A DNA stretch of 48,479 bases from Paracoccaceae bacterium (GTDB lineage Bacteria; Pseudomonadota; Alphaproteobacteria; Rhodobacterales; Rhodobacteraceae): positions 1-48,479 of the forward strand of contig JANQRE010000042.1 in assembly GCA_028284705.1 (NCBI GenBank), in the 5' to 3' direction. This document shows positions 43,510 to 48,479 of the stretch, one piece after another. A program made the translations under genes and the position numbers. The notes beneath the pieces were generated by a model that had not been told where the DNA came from, did no database searches, and saw nothing but the letters and a program-made list of their open reading frames with translations. How positions within the stretch are numbered: position 1 is the first letter of the stretch; every line of letters starts with the position of its first letter.

Positions 43510-44082
43510 TTGAGCAAAACCACGCCGCCAGACAAGCTGATATTAACCAAACCGGTCGTGCTCGTGGGCATGATGGGGGCGGGAAAGACAGCGATTGGCA
43601 GCGCTCTGGCGCGGCGTTTGGGGGTCAGTTTCATCGACAGTGACGATGAGATCGTGAAAGCCGCGAATATGTCGATTGCCGAGATTTTTGAACGCGATGG
43701 CGAGGCATTTTTCCGCAAACGCGAGTCCGAGATACTCGCGCGGCTGCTCGAAAGTGCGCCTGCGGTGCTCTCCACCGGGGGCGGCGCGTTTCTGCAGGAG
43801 CAAAACCGCGCTTTGATCGAAGATCACGGCGTGTCGCTGTGGCTCAAAGCAGAGCTGGACCTGTTGTGGAACCGCGTGAAGCACAAGAACACGCGCCCGT
43901 TGCTGCGCACAGAGAACCCGCATCAGACGCTCTCAGAGATTTTCCACGCCCGCCAGGATATCTACGCCCTGTCGCAGATCTGGGTGGAGGCGGACGCGTC
44001 CTATTCCATTGAGCAGATGGTCGACCAAGTGCTTGCCGCCCTTGTGAAAAACGGCATCGTGACCCGTCCGGAGGCCGCATGA
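43510..44082 (+). CDS. aroK: Shikimate kinase, TTG start
   Basis: 190 residues. Phosphorylates shikimate with ATP in the pathway to chorismate. Walker A GMMGAGKTAIG near residues 20-30, substrate-binding DSDDEIVKAA, FRKRESE with Arg, and STGGGAFL are intact. The TTG at 43510 is the only sensible start, because later in-frame codons would cut the N-terminal strand before Walker A. The ribosome-binding site GAAAAG is weak, so initiation may be modest. It overlaps aroB by 4 nt (ATGA). Confidence 0.94.
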   Translation: MSKTTPPDKLILTKPVVLVGMMGAGKTAIGSALARRLGVSFIDSDDEIVKAANMSIAEIFERDGEAFFRKRESEILARLLESAPAVLSTGGGAFLQEQNRALIEDHGVSLWLKAELDLLWNRVKHKNTRPLLRTENPHQTLSEIFHARQDIYALSQIWVEADASYSIEQMVDQVLAALVKNGIVTRPEAA

Positions 44083-45191
44083 GCGTAACCGTGCATGTAC
44101 CGCTCGGGGACCGGGCCTATGACATCAGGATCGGCGCTGGTCTGCTGGCGCAAGCAGGCGATCTGATTGCGCCGCATCTGGCGCGTCCGCGCGTGGCGAT
44201 TGTTACCGATACGATCGTGGGTGCCAAACATCTCGCGGCGCTGGAGCGCGCGTGCTCGGGAGCGGGCATCGCCACGGTCTCAAAGACCCTTCCCGCCGGT
44301 GAAGCGACCAAAAGCTGGGCCCATCTGCAAGAGGTCGTCGAGTGGCTAATTTCTGAGAAAATTGAGCGAAATGATACGGTTATCGCCTTTGGCGGAGGTG
44401 TGATCGGCGATCTTGTGGGCTTCGCCGCAGCGATCCTGCGGCGCGGCGTGCGGTTCGTGCAAATGCCGACCTCGCTTCTGGCGCAGGTCGACAGTTCGGT
44501 CGGCGGCAAGACCGCGATCAACTCGCTCTCGGGCAAGAACCTGATCGGGGCGTTTTATCAGCCGAAACTTGTGCTGGCGGATGTTTCGGTGCTGGAGACG
44601 CTGGCATCGCGCGATTTTCTCGCGGGCTACGGCGAGGTCGTAAAATACGGGCTTCTCGGTAACGCCGGTTTCTTCGAATGGCTTGAAGAAAACGGGCCTG
44701 CTCTGGCCGCGGGTGATGTCGAGAAACGCATTGAAGCGGTGCGGGTGTCCTGCCAGATGAAGGCCGATATCGTCGCGCGGGATGAAACCGAGCAGGGCGA
44801 TCGCGCACTTTTGAACCTAGGCCACACCTTCTGCCACGCGCTGGAGGCCGCGACTGGTTACTCTGACCGGCTTCTGCATGGCGAAGGCGTCGCCATTGGT
44901 TGCGCTCTAGCCTTTGAGACCTCGTCCCGCTTGGGGCTGTGTTCGCAGGAGGATCCCAGCCGGGTACGCGCGCATCTCAAGGCCATGGGGATGAAGACCG
45001 ATCTGGCCGATATTCCGGGCGATTTGCCGTCAGCCGCAGAGCTCGTGGCGCTCATGGGGCAGGACAAAAAAGTGATCGAAGGCCGTCTGCGCTTCATCAT
45101 GGCCCGTGGCATTGGCGCGGCGTTTGTCACCGAAGATGTCGACCCGGATGTCGTGACAAAGGTGCTTGAGGATGGTCTGGCAAGCCGTTGA
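44079..45191 (+). CDS. aroB: 3-dehydroquinate synthase
   Basis: 370 residues. Converts DAHP to 3-dehydroquinate using NAD and a divalent metal. NAD-binding region (VAIVTDTIVGAKHL, GGGVIGDLVGFAAAILRRG), MPTSLLAQVDSSVGGKTAIN, and metal ligands Glu in GYGEVVKYG and His residues in NLGHTFCHALEA and LHGEGVAIG are present. It is the second gene of aroK-aroB. Its stop abuts the end of the convergent GNAT gene with no spacer. Confidence 0.97.
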   Translation: MSVTVHVPLGDRAYDIRIGAGLLAQAGDLIAPHLARPRVAIVTDTIVGAKHLAALERACSGAGIATVSKTLPAGEATKSWAHLQEVVEWLISEKIERNDTVIAFGGGVIGDLVGFAAAILRRGVRFVQMPTSLLAQVDSSVGGKTAINSLSGKNLIGAFYQPKLVLADVSVLETLASRDFLAGYGEVVKYGLLGNAGFFEWLEENGPALAAGDVEKRIEAVRVSCQMKADIVARDETEQGDRALLNLGHTFCHALEAATGYSDRLLHGEGVAIGCALAFETSSRLGLCSQEDPSRVRAHLKAMGMKTDLADIPGDLPSAAELVALMGQDKKVIEGRLRFIMARGIGAAFVTEDVDPDVVTKVLEDGLASR

Positions 45192-45647
45192 TTAATTGAA
45201 CCTTATCACCAGTCCGTGCTTGTCTTCACGATCAAAACCGACGGACTCATAAAACCCAAGCGCGCCGCGCTTCCGGCCCGTCAAAAGCATGATCTTGTAG
45301 ACCTTCTCGTCACGCGCCTTGTCGATGGCGGATTGCATCACGCGCCGTCCGACACCGCGCAGGCGCCAATTTTCTGCGGTGGCGACATTTTCGATGAGGG
45401 CATAGGGCCGACCACCCCAGGTGACATTGGGCAGGATATGCAGTGTCACCATGCCGACAACGCGGCCATCGGCAAGGGCGCCGTGGATCGTGGTCCCGGG
45501 ATGCTCCATCACCGCGAGAATATCACCGCGCTGCGCGGTTTTGGGCCCGAATGTCAGCTCGTTATAGAGATCAACCAGGCCGTCCGCGTCCTGCGGTGTC
45601 AGCGGGCGAACGGTCAGTGGTGCGTCTTCAGAAGGGGATTTCATCAT
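45192..45647 (-). CDS. GNAT-family N-acetyltransferase downstream of ssb
   Basis: 151 residues from ATG 45647; a second ATG is at 45644. N-terminal [19 protein letters not shown], motif [28 protein letters not shown], and a C-terminal [20 protein letters not shown]. Substrate unknown. Its start lies inside the last codons of ssb (overlap of about 20 nt), giving translational coupling. It is convergent with aroB, ends touching. Confidence 0.88.
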   Translation of the reverse strand: MMKSPSEDAPLTVRPLTPQDADGLVDLYNELTFGPKTAQRGDILAVMEHPGTTIHGALADGRVVGMVTLHILPNVTWGGRPYALIENVATAENWRLRGVGRRVMQSAIDKARDEKVYKIMLLTGRKRGALGFYESVGFDREDKHGLVIRFN

Positions 45648-46104
45648 CCATATCGCCGGCCGGAGCCGTTGGAGAGGAGGCAGGTCCGCTGTCATACCCG
45701 GCATCATATCCGCCGCCGCCACCGCCGCCGAAATTGCCGCCACCGCCATCGCCGCGGCCATCGAGCATGGTCAGCTCTGATTTATAGGGACGCAGCACGA
45801 CTTCGGTCGAATAGCGGTCCTGACCGGATTGATCCTGCCATTTGCGGGTCTCAAGCTGGCCCTCGATATAAACCTTTGAGCCCTTCTTCAGATATTGTTC
45901 GGCCACGCGGGCGAGGGGCTCGGAGAAAATCGCCACCGAATGCCATTCCGTGCGCTCGCGGCGCTCGCCGGTATTGCGGTCTTTCCAGTTTTCCGACGTC
46001 GCAATGCGCAGATTGCACACTTTGCCGCCATTCTGGAACGTGCGCACCTCCGGATCGCGCCCAAGATTGCCGATCAGAATGACTTTGTTGACTGAACCTG
46101 CCAT
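45628..46104 (-). CDS. ssb: Single-stranded DNA-binding protein
   Basis: 158 residues from ATG 46104 ([21 protein letters not shown]), with GGGGGAAG upstream. OB-fold residues ([48 protein letters not shown]) are followed by a Gly-rich linker and the acidic tip DDEIPF that recruits replication and repair partners. It coats single-stranded DNA as a tetramer. The C-terminal tip codons overlap the next gene's start. An upstream extension to 46242 is not supported. Confidence 0.96.
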   Translation of the reverse strand: MAGSVNKVILIGNLGRDPEVRTFQNGGKVCNLRIATSENWKDRNTGERRERTEWHSVAIFSEPLARVAEQYLKKGSKVYIEGQLETRKWQDQSGQDRYSTEVVLRPYKSELTMLDGRGDGGGGNFGGGGGGGYDAGYDSGPASSPTAPAGDMDDEIPF

Positions 46105-46250
46105 GTGACTTCCCCCGATTCCTGTATGTTGGGTGAGACTACATGAACCAAACAGGGTTAACGAGAGACAAACGTCGCGCGGAAACGCGCCGATCAAGCC
46201 TCGGGGCTGGTCTAATCTACGTTTTCGGCTATAGTCCGCCAAAAGAAAAC

Positions 46251-46877
46251 ATGAGCGGTAAGGTCATGCGGTATTTGGTGGGGTTCGGTCTGGTTTTGGC
46301 ATTGGCAATGCCCGTGGCAACACCCGTGGTCGCTGAGGGCCTGTCGGTCACAAAATCCACATCCAACAGAGCAAAGGTTTTTCGATCACAGGCGCAGCTT
46401 CTGGATGGGCGTTTGTCGAACCAGTACAAGGCCTCGGTGCGGCTGCAGCCCGGCAAGAAGAATGTCAAGATTGCCTCCGCCAGCACCACGATCCCGCGCT
46501 ATCGCGGGTCGTATCGCGGGACCTATCTGCCGGTCGCCAAGAACATGGCGCGCAAACATGGCATCCCGGAGGATCTGTTCCTACGGCTTGTGCAGCAGGA
46601 AAGTGGGTGGAAGCCCGGTGCGGTGTCCCACAAGGGCGCGATTGGTTTGGCCCAGCTGATGCCTGGCACGGCGCGCAAACTGGGTGTTAACCCACGCGAT
46701 CCGCGCCAGAACCTTGAAGGCGGCGCGCGCTACCTGAAGATGATGTATCGCAAATTCGGGTCCTGGCGCTTGGCGCTGGCGGCTTACAACGCGGGGCCGG
46801 GGGCGGTTGAGAAATACAACGGCGTGCCGCCCTATCGCGAGACCAAGAACTACGTGCGGAAAATCCTTGGCAGTTGA
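46251..46877 (+). CDS. SLT-family lytic transglycosylase
   Basis: 208 residues from ATG 46251; an ATG at 46266 is an alternative. A signal peptide ([23 protein letters not shown]) precedes a linker and a C-terminal lytic transglycosylase domain. The catalytic Glu sits in [13 protein letters not shown], then [35 protein letters not shown] and [15 protein letters not shown]. It cleaves peptidoglycan with anhydromuramyl products in the periplasm. A TATAGT at 46230 looks like the -10 box, so the frame upstream (46143-46250) is probably untranslated. It is divergent from ssb. Confidence 0.93.
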   Translation: MSGKVMRYLVGFGLVLALAMPVATPVVAEGLSVTKSTSNRAKVFRSQAQLLDGRLSNQYKASVRLQPGKKNVKIASASTTIPRYRGSYRGTYLPVAKNMARKHGIPEDLFLRLVQQESGWKPGAVSHKGAIGLAQLMPGTARKLGVNPRDPRQNLEGGARYLKMMYRKFGSWRLALAAYNAGPGAVEKYNGVPPYRETKNYVRKILGS

Positions 46878-46934
46878 TTTCGAATTGGCTTCGCCAATCC
46901 GACCGGGTGGGGGACCAGTCCCCCACACCCCCTG

Positions 46935-46956
46935 GAGTATTTTTGGACCAATGAAG
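46935..46956 (+). repeat. Dispersed intergenic element GAGTATTTTTG...ATGAAG, copy 2
   Basis: GAGTATTTTTGGACCA then ATGAAG, 58 nt after the transglycosylase stop and directly after a hairpin GTGGGGGACCAGTCCCCCAC (46910-46929). A smaller hairpin TTGGCTTCGCCAA precedes it. Compare copy 1 at 38418-38439. Confidence 0.55.
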
Positions 46957-46994
46957 GGGCGAGGCGGGCCCGGAAGGGCGCGATGAGCGGCCGG

Positions 46995-47786
46995 TCAGTC
47001 GGCCCAGTCGGGTGGGCGTTTTTCCAGGAAGGCGGCGATGCCTTCCTCGGTGTCGCGGTAGCTCATATTTTCGATCATGACGTCACCCGTGAAAGCGTAG
47101 GCCTGCTCGACAGGCATCTGGAGCTGTTCATAAAACGCATGCTTGCCGATTTTCACCGCCGCACCGAGTTTTGAGGCGAGGGTACCGGCGAGGGACTGCG
47201 TCTCCTCTGTAAGCGCATCGGTGGTCGCGACGCGGTTGATCAGGCCCAACTCGCGGGCGCGGGCGGCAGAGATAAACTCCCCGGTCGTCAGCATCTCAAA
47301 CGCTTGTTTGGTCGGGACATTTCGGCTCAGCGCGACCATTGGTGTCGAGCAGAAGAGGCCGATATTCACGCCATTGACGCCGAACTTCGTATCCTCGGCG
47401 GCAACGGCAAGATCGCAGGAGGCCACCAATTGGCAACCGGCGGCGGTGGCGATGCCATGAACCTGCGCAATGACCGGTTGCGGCATCTTGCGGATCGTCA
47501 GCATCATCGCGGCACAGCGGTCGAATAGGTCCTTGAACGCCGAAGCGCCGCCATCCTCGGATTGGCGCTTGCCGGTCATTTCCTTCAGGTCATGCCCGGC
47601 GCAAAACGCCTTGCCCGCGCCCGAGAGAATGACGGCTTTGATCGTCCGATCCGCCGAAATCGCATCGAATTCACTTTGAAGCGCCGCGAGCATCGCATCA
47701 GACAGCGCATTCAGTTTGCCCGGGTTGTTCATCGTCAAATGCGCAACTGACGCTGCGTCACGGCGCAAAAGGATCGGCTCGCTCAT
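46995..47786 (-). CDS. Enoyl-CoA hydratase/isomerase family protein (ECHDC3-like)
   Basis: 263 residues from ATG 47786, with GGGAGAG upstream. Crotonase fold: AVILSGAGKAFCAGHDLKEM gives the first oxyanion-hole segment, and GIATAAGCQLVASCDLAVAAED the second. Where classical hydratases have the catalytic GxPE, this one reads GVNIGLFCSTPMVAL, as in mammalian ECHDC3, so true hydratase activity is doubtful. CoA binding is likely. It is divergent from a thioesterase gene with 59 bp between. Confidence 0.9.
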   Translation of the reverse strand: MSEPILLRRDAASVAHLTMNNPGKLNALSDAMLAALQSEFDAISADRTIKAVILSGAGKAFCAGHDLKEMTGKRQSEDGGASAFKDLFDRCAAMMLTIRKMPQPVIAQVHGIATAAGCQLVASCDLAVAAEDTKFGVNGVNIGLFCSTPMVALSRNVPTKQAFEMLTTGEFISAARARELGLINRVATTDALTEETQSLAGTLASKLGAAVKIGKHAFYEQLQMPVEQAYAFTGDVMIENMSYRDTEEGIAAFLEKRPPDWAD

Positions 47787-47845
47787 CTTGTCACTCTCCC
47801 TTGGACGCCTGAGACTATGTCGCAAAGCGGAGCAGGGGGAAAGCC

Positions 47846-48274
47846 ATGGACCTGAAAATGGGCATTCCGGAATTGAAGGAGTTCCTGAAGCAGGAATTCA
47901 CGCAAGTGGCGGATGATTTTGAGTTCGTCTCCGTGGCGCCTGAGGCCGTGATCATGGCCCTGTCAGCCTCCGAAAAACACCTGCGCCCGGGCGGCACAGT
48001 GTCAGGTCCCTCCATGTTCGGGCTTGCCGATGTTTGCGCCTATTTCTGCATCCTGTCGCGGCTTGGCCCAGTTGCACTGGCGGTGACCACCAATTGTTCG
48101 ATCGACTTCATGCGTAGGCCAGCACCGGGGCGGATTCTCTGCCGTATGGAGCTTTTGAAGCTCGGACGGGCTTTGGCGGTGTGTGAGGGGCGTATCTTCT
48201 CGGAAGGGCTTGAAGACAAACCTGTCGCGCGTGCAAGCCTGACGTATTCAATTCCACCAAAAGAGATGTGGTAA
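47846..48274 (+). CDS. PaaI-type hotdog thioesterase
   Basis: 142 residues of single hotdog fold. The long helix region HLRPGGTVSGPSMFGLADVCAYFCIL and the following strand VTTNCSIDFMRRPAPGRILC are typical of the PaaI/YbgC/COG2050 type. It probably hydrolyses an acyl-CoA; substrate unknown. It is divergent from the ECHDC3-like gene, perhaps one CoA-related function. It ends about 60 bp before the rplM promoter. Confidence 0.88.
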   Translation: MDLKMGIPELKEFLKQEFTQVADDFEFVSVAPEAVIMALSASEKHLRPGGTVSGPSMFGLADVCAYFCILSRLGPVALAVTTNCSIDFMRRPAPGRILCRMELLKLGRALAVCEGRIFSEGLEDKPVARASLTYSIPPKEMW

Positions 48275-48331
48275 AATATTACCTATATTGCACACGATTG
48301 AATTTAAAAGATATTTTGTGATCGACGGTTG

Positions 48332-48359
48332 TTGACGCCAGCCCAAAAATCCGTAGAAC
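48332..48359 (+). promoter_or_regulatory. Promoter of rplM
   Basis: TTGACG (48332-48337), a 16-bp spacer and TAGAAC (48354-48359). Predicted start near 48366, leaving a leader of about 47 nt. Confidence 0.6.
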
Positions 48360-48372
48360 AGCGCCATCCACG

Positions 48373-48393
48373 AGCGGCAAAGGCCGCTTTTCT
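48373..48393 (+). promoter_or_regulatory. Terminator-like hairpin in the rplM leader
   Basis: AGCGGC-AAAG-GCCGCT followed by TTTCTTTG, between the promoter and the rplM ribosome-binding site. It could act as an attenuator or be a short structural leader element. Confidence 0.45.
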
Positions 48394-48412
48394 TTGTTCT
48401 TAAGGACGAGAC

Positions 48413-48479
48413 ATGAAAACCTATACCGCCAAACCCGGCGATATTGACAAGAAATGGATCCTGATCGACGCCGAGGGCG
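48413..48479 (+). CDS. rplM: 50S ribosomal protein L13 (5' end, cut by the window)
   Basis: Only the first 22 codons are visible (MKTYTAKPGDIDKKWILIDAEG). The KTYTAKPxxIxxxWxxIDA pattern is the canonical L13 N-terminus. AAGGACGAG precedes the ATG. It would normally be followed by rpsI. The leader contains a terminator-like hairpin. Confidence 0.92.
   Translation, partial: MKTYTAKPGDIDKKWILIDAEG

Overview
The window is chromosomal DNA of an alphaproteobacterium, most probably a Rhodobacteraceae (Roseobacter-group) member. Pointers are: a pyruvate dehydrogenase E1-beta with its own lipoyl domain, a cysteine-free Fur/Mur-type regulator, an L9 protein with a long acidic tail, the fabD-fabG-acpP-fabF-mltG block, GTA-type sequences, and TTGACN/TTGCNN promoters with 16-17 bp spacers. 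About 55 genes are present. They are densely packed, with many 4-base or larger overlaps. No rRNA, IS element, CRISPR array or intact prophage is visible.

Layout. 1-2.2 kb: tRNA-Leu(UAG), trigger factor and a small membrane protein. 2.3-4.4 kb (minus): rpsF-rpsR-rplI and a Yip1-like membrane protein. 4.6-6.5 kb: a secreted YceI protein convergent with a cytochrome b561-YceI fusion. 6.6-14.6 kb: fatty-acid synthesis genes fabD, fabG, acpP and fabF plus mltG, interrupted by two inverted genes (a PilZ-like membrane protein and a tandem NTF2/SnoaL protein). 14.6-15.8 kb: a gene-poor stretch with a possible small RNA, a fragment resembling the C-terminus of a GTA/phage tail-hub protein, and a DUF2793 protein of the kind used as GTA tail fibre. 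15.8-21.2 kb: a DksA-like zinc-finger protein, cysE, the pdhA-pdhB-pdhC operon and an FtsB-like protein.

21.3-34.3 kb is a largely minus-strand central-carbon region: class I fructose-bisphosphate aldolase, an SDR gene, pgk, gap, eno and the Mur-type regulator. The gap promoter and the region upstream of the aldolase promoter carry similar palindromic sites that resemble the LacI-family CceR/PckR operator. The pdh promoter carries a different, perfect 9-bp-arm palindrome. Between gap and eno lies a tightly overlapping cassette: membrane-anchored protein, sterol-desaturase-like hydroxylase, HAD hydrolase, DUF985 cupin and fatty-acid desaturase. An integral membrane protein and a GNAT gene couple it to eno.

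34.6-48.5 kb: a DEAD-box helicase with a hairpin over its ribosome-binding region, a DUF533/TerB-type protein, SelO, a nucleoside hydrolase, a CorC-type CBS transporter, XerD with two unknown envelope genes (one only 44 codons), aroK-aroB, a GNAT gene, ssb, a lytic transglycosylase, an ECHDC3-like crotonase, a PaaI-type thioesterase, and the promoter, leader and first codons of rplM at the right edge.

The observations most worth following are the GTA-related locus with its adjacent structured non-coding segment, the paired operators in the glycolysis/pyruvate genes, the overlapping desaturase/hydroxylase cassette, the YceJ-YceI fusion, the probable ATT-start small gene before acpP, and a dispersed 3'-intergenic repeat.
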